Position numbers and translations under genes: made by a program
Part shown: piece by piece, positions 53,001-64,000 of the stretch
Numbering within the stretch: position 1 is the first letter of the stretch
How the letters are laid out: each line of letters begins with the position of its first letter
Notes under the pieces: model-generated
What the model saw: only the letters and a program-made list of their open reading frames with translations
Told to the model about the DNA's origin: nothing
Databases searched by the model: none
Assembly (NCBI GenBank): GCA_036320915.1
Contig: JAXBDG010000010.1
Location: forward strand, 1,922,001-1,986,000
DNA length: 64,000 bases
From: Linnemannia elongata
Lineage: Eukaryota > Mortierellomycota > Mortierellomycetes > Mortierellales > Mortierellaceae
Direction: 5' to 3'

Positions 53001-53138
53001 TGATCCTGTGGGGGAGTGGGTGGTCAACAGGTGGCTCGGGATGGCAGAGGGAGGGGCACCTCTTGGAATGCGCATGCCCTCGGGCGTAATAGCGGACGAG
53101 CTAGGATTTTCTGCCATTGAGGGCTGCCTAGATGGCAT
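50049..53138 (-). CDS. HAL4(SAT4)/HAL5-type serine/threonine protein kinase
   Basis: Two exons, 53138-50654 and 50548-50049, around a 105-nt GTAAGC...TTAG intron. Together they encode 994 residues. The first 660 or so are disordered (Pro/Ser/Gln-rich, with a long Gln/Pro run near 51650-51720). The kinase domain follows: Gly loop [11 protein letters not shown] (about 673), FAIKQFRKR, catalytic loop HRDLKLDN (about 788), IIDFGCS (about 808), and across the splice junction GSDPYIAPE. The phrases [15 protein letters not shown] and YYEVMEFA are characteristic of the fungal HAL/NPR1 branch. In yeast these kinases stabilise K+ transporters and nutrient permeases at the plasma membrane. I chose the Met at 53138 ([11 protein letters not shown]). 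The frame is open to 53387, but that part looks like leader. Confidence 0.93.
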
Positions 53139-54783
53139 CAAAATAGGGAAGGGATGTGCTTGTGAGAGAGCTGGAAAAGGAGACGATCCAAAGAAAAGGT
53201 AAAGATAGAGAGTCGATCTGAGATCGGCTTGTGTTTGTGTTGACCAATAATAATAACCACCATCCATCAGACAGGTTTGTTTGGGTCGAGGCAGTATGGT
53301 CCTTGTGTAAGTTTTTTGGTGTTTTGGGATAAAGGGTGAGTTGGGATGCGCCGGAATGCTAAACCGATTTGCACTTGTAACAGACAATGTTTGATGGGTT
53401 GTTGTCCCAAAAAAAATCCCACGTGTGGGCGATTCCCCTCCACTCCTTCCGGGGTAGCATAGGCCAATACTCCCTCTTAACTGGCTGATGTCGTATCGTC
53501 GTCATCGAGTGCACAGTTATTGTAAGCTGTAGAAACGCAAAACGATTAAGCATGCGCCAGCAAGGACATGAAAGTAGAATAACAGCCATTTACTCCTTTT
53601 CCGGTTGAATTTTTTTTTTTCTTCTGTCGCTGGGTGCACATACATCCGTTGAAAAAATTCGCTCGGATCATTTTTGCATTAGTGGGACACTATCGGGAAG
53701 GAATAAGTGAAGCTCGTTTGTGCAACATCGTCCATGAGTTTGGGAAAAGGGCTCATTTTGGAAAAAAAAGCTGCCAATACAATTGCCATGCCGATCGTAC
53801 ACGCTCCTTCCTGATACTATTCCTGCCTGTGTGTTGCCTTGACGAGTTGTTGAAGAGTGAAGGAAGAAAGGATAGCGTTTGGTGGCGTATTTACCTTACA
53901 GAGTAGGGTCGAAAAGAAGAAGAAAAAAAGTGAGGAATAAAAAAAGTAAAGGGAGGGTAGTGATTCAACAAAGAGTAATGGTTATGCAATGAACAATGGG
54001 GTGAATGGAATGAAAAGGGAATGTAGCGAGGAAGAGGCTGAAAGTGAAGATGTCTTTTTGAAGAAAAGAGAAAAGGTAGCGAATGTCAAAACCAGTGGAT
54101 GTGGAATGCAGAGACCACAAAGGAGAGGTGAAGGAAGTTGTCAGCAAGGCTTGTGGCGTGAGAAAGTATGAAAGAATAGAGAAGGAAGGGACAAGAAGAA
54201 AATGAAAGGGGAAGAAACGATTAAAAAAAAAAAAAAGAAGAGAGGAAGCAAAGCGGAAGAGAGAAGAGTCAAGCAACTACAACAAGAAGGATAACGATGA
54301 CAAGGATGATGATGTATGTTTCCTTCAACAACTCAGTCAGTCAGTCAGTCAGCCAGTCAGTCAGTCGGTCAGTTGCTAGAGACAGACAGATCGGTGCTAT
54401 GAATGACACGACAACAAACACCCACACACGGAAGAAAAAAAAAAGTGAAACCTCTCGGGTCAATTTTTTTTTTCTTCTCTGTTTTCTTCACACTTCAATC
54501 ACTCACCTCGACAAAAAGCAGAGACACATCTCCTTTTTGTCGACTGTTGTTTGTCCGGTTTGTTCTGCTGCTCTGTCCCGTCCCTCCTTTTCTCTCTTTC
54601 TGTTTTCTCCCCTTATCTCCCTCCACTTTCTCCTCTTCGCCTGTCTTCATTTAACCCTTGTCCCATGTAAAATAAGATCATCACCCAGAAGGCCAAGGTA
54701 GAACGATAAATGCTGTTGGTTTATTCGAATTGCTGCAGGTTGAAGTGATATCCATGGGTGTCCTTATTGTTTATGGTCATGAT
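53139..54783. other. kinase promoter region and GCLM downstream region
   Basis: No gene seen. The sequence is A/G-rich on the plus strand at 53930-54290, the CT-rich side on the coding strand of the kinase gene. A CAGT tetranucleotide repeat (about ten copies, one CCAGT and one CGGT variant) lies at 54334-54372. Confidence 0.5.
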
Positions 54784-56663
54784 CTACTCGGATCCCGCAT
54801 CCACGATATACCTACAAAATAAAAACAAACAGTAACAGACTATCTTCAGAAATGGACATTCGGTGGTGGGATTCATGATTCCGCCTACACCCGTGGGCTG
54901 CAAAGGTATCCGCCCTTTACTTCATATGCTTATTACATACCCTTTCCTAGAGATCAGACCCCGACTGGTGATCAGCACCGAATACTTGAGCACAAAATTG
55001 GGTTCTAGCAACGACGCCGATGTCGTAGGTAAGTGTGGTTGCAACAGCGATGCCAATGTTGACTTTGGCAAAATGTCTAATAATATGGGTCATACATAGA
55101 AAATAAAGAGGGAGACGGATCAGAGTTGATCCTCAAAGAGGTGTGGTTGCGGTGCCACAAAAAAAAACCAACGTGTGCATATAAAAAAACAACGTTCTTC
55201 TGCAACTGCATGCATTGTTTCTCGTTTTGCACCGCGTTCTTTTCTTTACCGAGTCTCTCTCCCCAGAAAAAAACACAAAAACAAATCTTTTTCAATTCCT
55301 TACCAGACGAATCGCCATGGGTCAAAAGTTCAATGCCCTCAGCCTTCGCATAATCAATCAGTCCCTTGGGCAACACACAACAGTCCTGCAAATTAACCTG
55401 ATTAATCTGTGGCACAGCAGCTCCAACTTGAACCGCGGCTGCCTTTAAGATCTCCAGCTGTTGTTTCGAGAATTCGGACACGCCCAATCGACCAATCCTG
55501 CCGGTCTGTTGCAGTTCCGAAAGTCGCTTCCAGATGGGGAGATACAACGTTTGAACATCTTCAGTGAATTGGTCGATCTCAGACGAGTCGAGGTCGTTCT
55601 CGTCGAATGTCTGGTTGGGAATGGCGAGGATGAAGTGGTCAATTTTGAGATTGCCAGAGGTGACTGATAATGCTGTTTCCAGTTGCTGGATGGCGTTGTG
55701 GAGGTGATCGACAGAGAGGGGCTCAGAAGATCCACGAGGCGATAGGAAGAACAGCTTCACTAATGGGTCGTAACAATGCATGGTTCAACGGGTGAGTAAT
55801 CAAGCAAGTCTTGGTTTGGATGGGGCTTTAGCGCGTTAATGTATGACGATATGTCGGGCATGGATGAACATGTGTTTGCTTTATATGCACTAGTCATTAT
55901 TACTTACCGGTGATCTCATATTTGGATCGATCGTCCTCGAGGGGTCCCAGGGTTGCATTGTCAGCAATGGTGATGGCATGGCCATGGATCTGTGCAGACT
56001 CGAGAGACCAGTTTAATGTGTGGTCAATCGCAGAGACAAGCTATGTACGAGAGGTGGTAGATCATTTCGAAACCCAAGACAGAAAAGGAAGGTGTTAGTT
56101 AACTGTCACTGACACAGACTAACAGTTCCTTTGTGCCACCAAATTCAAATTGTCCACTATCCGGTCGATCGATTCAACGCAATGCACACGCAATTCATAC
56201 GACGACCAACGTTAATAAAAAAGAAACAACTCTTTGCTGGAATGTGAGCCGATCGGGTTGTTGTTGCTGTCGCTGTGGAGGTTGTCATCTTATGTTGTGG
56301 AGGCAATGCAAACCTTCCTTCCTGCTCCTCTCCCATGTCATATGTTTTCCTGACCTCATCCTTGCTCCTGTACTTCCTGCCATCCTGCCATCCTGCCATC
56401 CTGCCACCCTGCCACCTTCACACAACACTCCTTCTTACCTCTTGGTTCGACTTCTTCGCCGTCGAATTCAACAACCCCGTCGTCCCCGTAACCATCGTAT
56501 TTCCCGTAAAGAGCGTCAAATGAGAGAACACGTCCTTGGAAAATGCAGCTGGCAGAGCGCTGCCTCCGTTCTGGGTCCCATTGCTGTGGTAAACGGCTTT
56601 TCCATTGAAGTGGTGTTGTCCATTGGCGTGATAGGTGTCGTCTGAGGCTTGGACTGCTGTCAT
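54784..56663 (-). CDS. glutamate-cysteine ligase modifier (regulatory) subunit
   Basis: Five exons, all with matching phases and GT-AG ends: 56663-56439, 56040-55908, 55759-55304, 55076-54941 and 54811-54784, giving 325 residues. Family marks are LFTGNTMVTGTTGLLNS near the start, KIDHFILAIPNQTFDE, IGRLGVSEFSKQQLEIL, and the signature INQVNLQDCCVLPKGLIDYA followed by IELLTHGDSS. The C-terminus is FVLKYSVLITSRGLISRKGY. The protein has an aldo-keto-reductase-like fold and binds the catalytic subunit of glutamate-cysteine ligase, tuning its activity in the first step of glutathione synthesis. The last exon is only 28 nt, codes for GYIVDAGSE plus stop and is easy to miss. Confidence 0.93.
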
Positions 56664-58171
56664 GGTTGGAAGGAAGGATTCTTGAGAAAGTATGTTTCAG
56701 GCTGTACAAAAAAGTGGTGGAATGAAAAGTGAATGCGAAAAAAAAAAAAAAAAAAAAAAGAAGGAATGAGCAATGAGAATAACGAGAATAAAAATAAAGA
56801 AATAAAGTCTTTAGTATGTGGATGAGTCTATGACTGGAAAGGAAACTTTACAAGTGCTAGCGAAAGTAGAAGGAAAGTGAAAATAAAAGTGAAGAGAATT
56901 ACGTGCTTGGTGAACGGAGTATTTATTCGAAGTAGGTGACTCTTCTCCCTTTTTTTTTTCGTCGACTCCATTGCAATCAAGCTGAGTGGGTGAGTCGATC
57001 CACACTCTGATCTGGATCGATTCGACTGCCCTCTATACTCGCACACAAACCCATTTTGTTCTATACTGTTGTCCCTGAACACGAACACAAACGACCAATC
57101 CAAATACACTTGTCAACCAACAAGCCAGTAGGATAGCCCAATTGCCCCCTGCCTCTCCCTGCTCTGCTCTCGCACATCTTCGCATAGACAAGCAATTGCA
57201 CATACAAATAGTTGGCATGTGCGTAGCTTCCGCCTCCCCTGTCCAACCCCTGTACAGTACAACAACAACAAAAACAACGAATGGCATCCAACGAATTGCA
57301 GAGACGATGGTGTCATTCGGGAAATTTCGAGGCCATGTCTGCATCAAAGGGCGCCCTCAGTGTGCACACCCCCATTCTGTTCATCGTTGACACTCCGTCC
57401 CTTCTTTCGTCTTCAATTGCTTTTAAACACGGGAGGATCGAGAAAGACACAAAGGGAGAGAGAGAGAGAGTGATCAATTAGAAGAGACGGACCAATACTC
57501 CGTCCCTGCCACATCGCCCCTGCCGCTTGACGTTATCAATGCACCTCAACATGTCATCCATCCCATTCCATGTGTTGTTGCCAGAAAGACAACAAGCATA
57601 TCGTCCACGCAATCCTCCCCACCCCATGCCACCATGCGCCACGCAATTCATCAAAATAAAACAAACAACAAGAAATGGGGGCAAAGTCTACGAAAAGCAC
57701 ACCATCGATCTTATCCGATCCCTCCATTGTCTTCGATAATGTTTTTGTTCTCTGCGTTTTTTTTTTTTTTCTTTTTTTTTTTTTGCCGACCAGCTGCCAG
57801 CTACCATCTACTTTTTTCTTACTTTTTGTTGTTCTTTTGTTGCTTTTTTTTTCTCACACTCCCCTTTCCTTTTTCCTTATTTCATTCCATCCCTCTTACC
57901 GTTCATTTGCCACTTTTCCCGGACAAAAGACGTTCTTTCTGCAGCTTTGCTATTGATCAATCTCTAGACAACACACCTACAGGAGGACAACACCATGGAC
58001 CAAAACCAAACAACAAACCATTGACAATGCTCAACACATGCAATAAGATCATTCTCACAAATAGTGTGTGTTTAAACAATGTATTATTGAAAGAAAAAAA
58101 TGCAATGGTGAAAGAAAATAAAGGGGAGGAGGGAGGAGGGAAAGGAAGAACGCCTAACAAACTATACAAAC
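56664..58171. other. GCLM promoter and asparagine synthetase 3' flank
   Basis: Holds the promoter of the GCLM gene on the left and the 3' untranslated part of the asparagine synthetase gene on the right. Poly(A) (about 56736-56759) and poly(T) (57759-57784) runs and a GA run (57458-57470) are present. Open frames on the plus strand here translate T-rich sequence and are not supported. Confidence 0.5.
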
Positions 58172-61062
58172 TTAAGCCTGGGATGCGTTCTTATCGTAGG
58201 CAGCATCGTGGACCTTCTGAGCACGACCCGAAGGATCAGCAGGGCAACCCCAGTCACCACGAGGGATCCAACGGACAACAGACTCTGTGCAAGCATCCTG
58301 GGGGAACCACTGCTCAAAGACTTCACGGTACCAGTATGCCTCCTTGGTCTGGGGGGTATCCTGGGGCCAGCGGGCAGCGGCCTTGGCAAACTCCTCATCC
58401 GAGACCTTGGCGACAGCAGTATCCTTGAGGGTGTCAATCCAGCTGTATCCGACACCGTCCGAGAACTGCTCCTTCTGGCGCCAGAGGATCGAGTCGGGCA
58501 AGTAGGGCTGAGCGGTAGGATCGTCAGAGGTGTCGAAGGCCTTGCGGAGGATATGCTTCTCCATCTTGCCCTTGAAGGACATCTTCTCCTTGGGGTCGAC
58601 GTTCATGGCGACCTCGAGGAAGGCCTTGTCCAAGAAGGGGACACGGGCCTCAACTCCCCAGGCCATGGTCGACTTGTTGGCGCGGAGGCAGTCGGCGTAG
58701 TGGAGGTTCTTGACGCGGGAGACAGTCTCGGTGTGAAGGTCGGCGGCAGAGGGGGCGGCGTGGAAGTAGAGGTATCCTCCAAAGATCTCATCAGCACCTT
58801 CACCGGAGAGGACCATCTTGACGCCCATAGCCTTGATCTTTCTGCTGAGCATGTACATAGGGGTCGAGGCACGGATGGTGGTGACATCGTAGGTCTCGAG
58901 GTGGTAGACAACATCGGCGATGGCGTCCAAACCGTCCTGAACAGTGAAGGTGTACTCGTGGTGAACGGTCTTCAAGAAGTCAGCAGCAACGCGGGCAGCA
59001 GCCAAATCGGGGGATCCCTCAAGACCGATCGAGAAGGAGTGAAGACGAGGCCAGGAGGCAACAGCAGACTCGTCAACATCATCGCCATCCTTGTTGAGGG
59101 GGACGGTACCGTTGATAATCTTCTGGGTCTCACGGGCAGCAATGGAAGCGATCAAGGAAGAATCCAAACCACCAGAGAGGAGGACACCATAGGGGACCTC
59201 AGACATCAATCTCTTGCGGACAGCCTTCTCGAGCGACTCACGAATGAGCTTGTAGTCGACAGGGTTGGAGGGGATCTTCTCGCCGTCCCACCAGGTGGGC
59301 TCAAAGTACCGGGTGGTCTCGCCAGTCTCAGAGTCAAAGATGTGGCCGGGGGGGAAGGCAATGATGCGATCGCACTCCTCGTTGAGGGCCTTGAGTTCCG
59401 AGGCAAAGTAGATGGTGCCGGGCTGCTTGCTGTTCCAACCCTGGTAGAGGGTGGTGATACCGATGGGGTCACGGGCAGCAAGAATGCGGTTCTTCTTGGT
59501 GTCGAGGAGGATCCAAGAGAACATTCCGTCGAGGTGCTTCACAACATCAGCACCCATGGTCTTGTACTATTGCAGGTCATTGCAAGTGTATGGTTAGCCA
59601 CCTCTTCTTGTTCTTGTTTTAGAAACACAAATGATCATTTTGCAAAGAGAGATAACAATGGATCCAGCCAGTTCCAAGAGAAAGAGAGAAAAACGTACGA
59701 GGTGGAGGATGACCTCGCAGTCAGACTGGGTCTTGAAGTGGGTTCCCTCGGCGCACATCTTGCGGAGGGCCTTGTGGTTGTAGATCTCGCCGTTGACGGA
59801 GAGGATCAAGGTCTCGTCATCGTTGGTCAAGGGCTGAGCTCCCGACTCTATTATAAAAAGAAGAGTGAGATGGTCAGTCATCCGTCTAGAAAACAAAGAA
59901 AATATCCGTTCAAAAACCCAGGATTTTCGCTTCGTTCCAACGCTGTGCTGATTTGTTCCACATCTCTGGATTCTTTTTCGTCTTCTTCGTCCCCCTCTTC
60001 AACCCCGGTAGTATTATTCTCGACTGTTGCTGTAGTACTGCGATCTGTTATTTGTCGGAGGTGGGTGTGTATGTCAAGCTATTTTTCAACCCCAGCCTGG
60101 AGATCGTCTCTGATGACCAGGTTGACTTCCGGGTCGCCTTAATATTTCATAGAAGGTTCAGGTTCCTCTTCCCCCTTTGTCCAATGAAGTCGGCCCACTG
60201 CTCGCCTGTCATGCCCATCTTCGTCTGCTCCCTTCCCTACTTCCTTCGTTCCTTCGTTCCTTCATTCTCCTTCCTCTGTTTGCCAGTCACACAGACAGAG
60301 CAGAGAGGAAAAAATAATTCGATCCGCCCTTTTGTCGTCTCGTCCTCGGGGTCCAGTCAGTCCATATGTTATCATCGTTCAGAACAGAGATAGATAATTC
60401 TCCGATCTTGGCCTCTGCTCTCACTCTCCTCTCCTGCTGTTCCATTATGGCCAAAGGTTAAAATGTACAGAAGAAACAAAACGGACATAATTGACTCACC
60501 AACACCGACAATGGCAAGACGCTCGTGGCAGAGAATGTGGTTGCCAGCAACAGTGCATCCGCTCCAATCGGGACCACGGTGACGAAGCCTATTTTATCAT
60601 AACGATCAGTTATCAAAAACAAGGGTTGAGGTTTGTTGGTGAGTCAACTGCGGCGTCCTCCTTTTGCCTAGTGTATGTGAATGTATGTCGAAAGACGAGG
60701 CGATGGCAGGTTCGTCTGAAGTCACTGCTCTTTGATCCTCGACCCAACGCGCGATGATGCGCTCTGGCTGGCTGTCCACTCCATTTCCCACTTGCGATCG
60801 CGTCCTTTATCCATATATCTCGAAGTGACAGTGTGTGTGCAGCCTCTGTTTCGGAAAAGTTGCCCAGATCCCGAGAAATAAGAAAATCAACTTGATCGAC
60901 AACTGTATGGGCATCAAGAAGAGGGAATGATAGTACCACCAGGAGGAAAAAGTAGATCAAATAATAGGTGAAGAAGACTTACTTCTTGGAAAGGAAGAGG
61001 GCGCGCTGACGGAAGGCGTTGGCATCGCCAGGCAAGTTGTAGACTCCAAAGATACCGCACAT
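58172..61062 (-). CDS. asn1: asparagine synthetase (glutamine-hydrolysing)
   Basis: Four exons: 61062-60983, 60588-60500, 59847-59699 and 59566-58172. All have GT-AG junctions and compatible phases, and give 570 residues, the usual eukaryotic length. The nucleophile Cys follows the initiator Met (MCGIFGVYN). The class-II glutaminase marks [19 protein letters not shown] and [12 protein letters not shown] follow. The synthetase domain has the ATP loop [15 protein letters not shown] near residue 230, and [11 protein letters not shown] and [14 protein letters not shown] further on. It makes asparagine from aspartate, glutamine and ATP in the cytosol. Introns are confined to the glutaminase part. 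A Gcn4-type site and TATA box lie upstream. The opposite strand has a long open frame (58208-60142) that I treat as a shadow. Confidence 0.97.
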
Positions 61063-61224
61063 GGTGATCTTATTGTATGTATTAGAGAGAGGAAAGGAAA
61101 GAAGAGAAGGAGTCGACGAAGGGAGAAGGGAGCAGAACAAGAAGCGACAACGAGAGTCGTAGACAAGGGAGGGTAAGGGAGAGGAAGGTGGAGAAGAAAA
61201 AAGAAAGAGGAGGACAAGAAGAAG

Positions 61225-61232
61225 TATATATA
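61225..61232 (-). promoter_or_regulatory. TATA box of the asparagine synthetase gene
   Basis: TATATATA in the context CTATATATAC on the minus strand, about 160 nt upstream of the ATG and about 45 bp from the Gcn4-type site. Confidence 0.65.
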
Positions 61233-61273
61233 GTGGATCAAAAAAAGAAAAGGAGAAAAAAAAAAAAAAGGGT

Positions 61274-61280
61274 TGAGTCA
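61274..61280 (-). promoter_or_regulatory. Gcn4/CpcA-type site TGACTCA
   Basis: A perfect TGACTCA, about 212 bp upstream of the asparagine synthetase start. This is the site bound by the bZIP activator of general amino-acid control (Gcn4 in yeast, CpcA/Cpc1 in moulds), and asparagine synthetase is a classic target. Function here is inferred from sequence and position. Confidence 0.6.
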
Positions 61281-61952
61281 GGCGTTTAATGCGTTGGCCA
61301 AATGCTCTTTTATCTTTTGGGTTCTGTTTCGCCGTGGGTGTTGATTGATTTCTCTTTTTTTGATTTTGATTGATCTACCCCCTTTGGATTTGGAAGTGGC
61401 TTTGCTGCATGACTCTTCGAAAAGTGAATGGCCCCAGAAGCCTCTTTTCTCTTTTCAAAGAACACCTATTTTTTGATCCGCCGATTTGGCCGTTCTGACA
61501 ACCACGCACACCTGCGGCTTCCTTTCCAACATGGTTTCACTTCAAACGAAAAGAAAAAGGGCCCCAGTATGAAAAAACCCCTTATGTGGGATGGTACAGT
61601 CTTCCAGGTACCGAGATGATGTAAAAGAGGCCAAACACTTCCTTCAGTCCACAGCCATTTTGACCACTATTGTACTCTGGGTAACGAAAGGCACTAAACA
61701 GAAAAACGAGTGAGTCGGAGAAAAAATATACGAAGGCACCTACCCGCCGTTCTGTTGAATGCTGAGAGAGCCCTACTTTTCTATGACTCGATGACTTTTT
61801 TTTATGGTTGTGTCCCCTATCCCCCCCTCCCACTCTTCCTTCTGCCACATTTCTACCCTTTTGGCACTTTTCATTTCATTTCTGATCGGTCGTGCCGTTC
61901 CCTCCTTTCCGCAAGGACACGAAAAGTACCAGGAGGGGGGCGATGCGGGCAG
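61281..61952. other. upstream region of the asparagine synthetase gene
   Basis: No gene seen. T-rich and simple-sequence rich. Short frames on both strands without recognised domains. Confidence 0.45.
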
Positions 61953-62919
61953 TCAGGGAGGGAAAGAAAGAATGAGAGTTGAGCACCGACTCTTTCCTTC
62001 TTCTGTGTGCTCGTGGAGAAAAACAAATCCTAATTTGTCCCTTTGTTGTTGCGCCAGAATAGATAATACATCAATCTGCTGTTTAGGATACCTTTCGTAC
62101 TGCTGTTTCCTCTGATCAGGAACAAGGTAAGCCTCAGGTAGAGGAGGTCGAGGATGCACTGTCGATCTCTCCACCCGCACTAACACTCTTCTCTTAATAC
62201 TGGTCAAACCAACACTCCTCACTGCACGTTCTTGACCCACATGCTGCTCGTTCTCATACATGTGCACTTGAACGACAATTCTCCTTCCAACTCCTTCAAA
62301 AGCAAATATCAATCGTTTCGCCACTGCCTTCTCACCACCCACACATGGATCTTGATCAATCGAAACTGCAAAAATTGAATACGAACAACCACATCGACAC
62401 CAGACATTTTTTTTTTAAAAAAAAACAATATATATAACCGCGAGAACCTATCCCCTCCAACTAATCAAGTGAAGAATAACGTTCTCTCTCCCTCTCTAGT
62501 CCTTTCTCGACCACACAAGACAACAGCACAGAATAATGTTTTCGCGTACAGTAATTGATCGATAACCCTCCACGGTTATGCCACTCAATCTTACCGAGAA
62601 AAAGGCACCACGTCGCCGTCTCAAAATCAAACTCGAAAAGCTGAGAGTCAAAAAAACAAACGATTGACCTTCAGCGTGAAAGAGTGGGTGCATCGACCAA
62701 CGACAAGGACTGACTGACATGAGGTTTTTCGATTCGTCTCCGATAGGTGGGTCCCAAAGTCAAGTCAAAAACAAGGAAACCCTTAAACCCTCCTCCTTCA
62801 CTCTCAACCAAGGCTCAGCCAGAACGCGCTCACATTCTATGGTCGTCACCAAGAATGCTCCCATAGACGCTGATAGAGCTACTGTAGATAGCTTCTCCCC
62901 CCCTCCCACATTTTAACAT
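61953..62919 (-). CDS. tentative three-exon gene, unknown protein (190 aa)
   Basis: Tentative model: exons 62919-62834, 62668-62595 and 62365-61953. The intron ends are GTGAGC...GAAG and GTAAGA...TTTTTGCAG, and all phases fit. The last exon has a protein-like pattern with two charged, beta-like stretches (RRIVVQVHMYENEQ and KRRVLVRVERSTV) and a Gln-rich end (YERYPKQQIDVLSILAQQQ). It sits between the ribosomal protein and asparagine synthetase genes, in their orientation. I do not recognise it, and the start codon and exon 1 are uncertain. A plus-strand frame at 62719-62916 competes. Confidence 0.3.
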
Positions 62920-63202
62920 TTCACCAGCCGTTATTCGCGTTGTTCGTAATTCAATTCCTTCGTCAGAACGGATAAGAATTTTATTCGTGTTGATGGTTTG
63001 TGTTTGTTGAGGAGAAAAAGTGTACGAGTTCGAAAAAGTTATCCCCCCTTTCCTCCATCTCATTCAAACGACCGAACGAAAAAGAAAAGAAAAGAGAAGG
63101 CCCCCCTTCTGTCCAGATCCGAAATAGGTTGCCAAACAAGAAAAACGGAAAAAAGAGATAGTTCCCATGATCGCACCGAATGTCCCGAGAGTCGCGCACC
63201 CT

Positions 63203-63721
63203 TTAACGGTAGGACTTCTGGTATCTGTTGTCGTAGAAGGAAGGAAAAAAAATAATATAGTTGTTAGTGACCATTTCGACTTCATCTGTGACCACAAATA
63301 CGTTCTTGCTTCCTTGCATGAGTTGCCGGGAAAAAAAGAATAAGGCATACCTGGCACGGGCACCGGCACCACCGAACTTCTTGGGCTCGCAGCGACGGGG
63401 ATCGGCGACGAGGAGGGTACGGTCGTACTGGAGGAAGATCTGCTTGAGCTCGTTCTTGGAGGCCTCATCGACGTACTTCTGGTAGTAGGCAACGATGGCC
63501 TTGGCAAGAGCCTGACGGATAGCATAGATCTGGGAAGTGTGTCCACCACCCTTGACGCGAATGCGGATGTCAACGTTGGCAAACTTGTCAGAGCCGACGC
63601 GGAGGATGGGCTCGTAGACCTTGAACTTCAAGACATCGGGCTCAACGAGCTCAATGGGGGAACCGTTGAGGCGGATGAGACCCTTACCGGCCTTGCAGTG
63701 AGCAACGGCGGTGGCGGTTTT
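63203..63721 (-). CDS. rps16: 40S ribosomal protein S16 (uS9), 5' part outside the window
   Basis: Two exons are visible, 63721-63351 and 63224-63203, split by a 126-nt intron (GTATGC...CAACAG). They encode [20 protein letters not shown], then [20 protein letters not shown], the Gly-rich rRNA-contacting core of uS9, and end in the family signature RYQKSYR, split between the two exons as AG|A. The first exon (start codon and about a dozen residues) is not between 63722 and 64000, so it lies beyond the window after an intron longer than 278 nt. The protein is part of the small-subunit head and its C-terminal tail reaches the P site. Confidence 0.97.
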   Translation of the reverse strand, partial: KTATAVAHCKAGKGLIRLNGSPIELVEPDVLKFKVYEPILRVGSDKFANVDIRIRVKGGGHTSQIYAIRQALAKAIVAYYQKYVDEASKNELKQIFLQYDRTLLVADPRRCEPKKFGGAGARARYALFFFSRQLMQGSKNVFVVTDEVEMVTNNYIIFFPSFYDNRYQKSYR

Positions 63722-64000
63722 CTATAAGTTGTTCAATGGGGATAGGGGTATATCGGTTAGCGTGACTGATCACCCTTTTTGTTTCCTTGAAGGTTGTAAA
63801 CCCTGATGCTTTGCAGTGTTTGTTTGCGTTGGCGACTCTCCAGGACGATTTGAGCTGATTTGCTGAAGCAGTTGGGCGTTGCTTGTATGTTGCAGTCGTA
63901 TAATCCAAGAAACCTCTTATCCTGTTTCGCTGTTGTTCGGTTGCTGGTAAAGGTGTGGTGCACTCTCCTTCCAAGTGATAATTGAACCGTCCGGTCACTG
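63722..64000 (-). other. first intron of the S16 gene (partial)
   Basis: Sequence up to the acceptor ACTTATAG at 63729-63722. I see no uS9 N-terminal exon in it, so it is intron to the window edge. Confidence 0.6.

Noticed and set aside
57634..58428. 264-codon plus-strand frame
   Set aside because: Phe/Leu-rich translation of poly(T) followed by the antisense of the asparagine synthetase 3' end.
58208..60142. 644-codon plus-strand open frame opposite the asparagine synthetase gene
   Set aside because: It runs antisense to strongly conserved exons 3 and 4 and across introns. Its Gly/Val/Leu-rich sequence reflects the third-position bias of the real gene.

Overview
The window looks like nuclear DNA of a filamentous fungus, most likely an early-diverging one of the Mortierella type (Mortierellomycetes). 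This is inferred from gene content (large NACHT-WD40 proteins with pentapeptide repeats, F-box/leucine-rich-repeat proteins, an astacin protease), from short GT-AG introns, CT-rich leaders and abundant homopolymer runs. No rRNA or species marker is present, so the placement is an inference.

The layout has two compartments. The right part (about 49.8-64 kb) is a compact block of conserved genes, all on the minus strand: a HAL4/HAL5-type protein kinase, the glutamate-cysteine ligase modifier subunit (five exons), glutamine-hydrolysing asparagine synthetase (four exons), one tentative unknown gene, and the 5'-truncated end of 40S ribosomal protein S16 (uS9). A Gcn4-type TGACTCA site and a TATA box lie upstream of the asparagine synthetase gene. 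The left edge (4.1-6.5 kb) carries a two-exon gene for a Ser/His-rich protein with one predicted membrane segment.

Between them (about 11.9-49.8 kb) is an accessory compartment. Its backbone is a segmental duplication of about 6.7 kb in inverted orientation (about 11.9-18.6 kb and 41.3-48.1 kb). Each arm carries a NACHT / pentapeptide / 14-blade WD40 gene of the NLR type together with its promoter and 5'-leader introns. The left copy is intact. The right copy has one in-frame TAG that removes the last two WD40 blades, and it has extra insertions inside the propeller. Around these lie three members of an F-box/LRR-like family in different states of decay, an F-box protein with about eighteen nearly identical 28-residue leucine-rich repeats, an intronless IDO/PrnB-like haem-dioxygenase-superfamily gene, and a secreted astacin protease without an evident propeptide.

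Mobile DNA sits in the same region: two decayed Helitrons sharing a 3' terminus ending in CTAG, a Tc1/mariner transposase scrap, a foldback/MITE-like element with inverted repeats of about 62 bp, a possible tRNA-derived SINE, poly(T)-tailed repeats and several tandem repeats. The picture is a conserved housekeeping block beside a fast-changing region where NLR-like and LRR recognition genes are duplicated, re-cut and lost. I found no CRISPR array and no convincing tRNA or rRNA gene.
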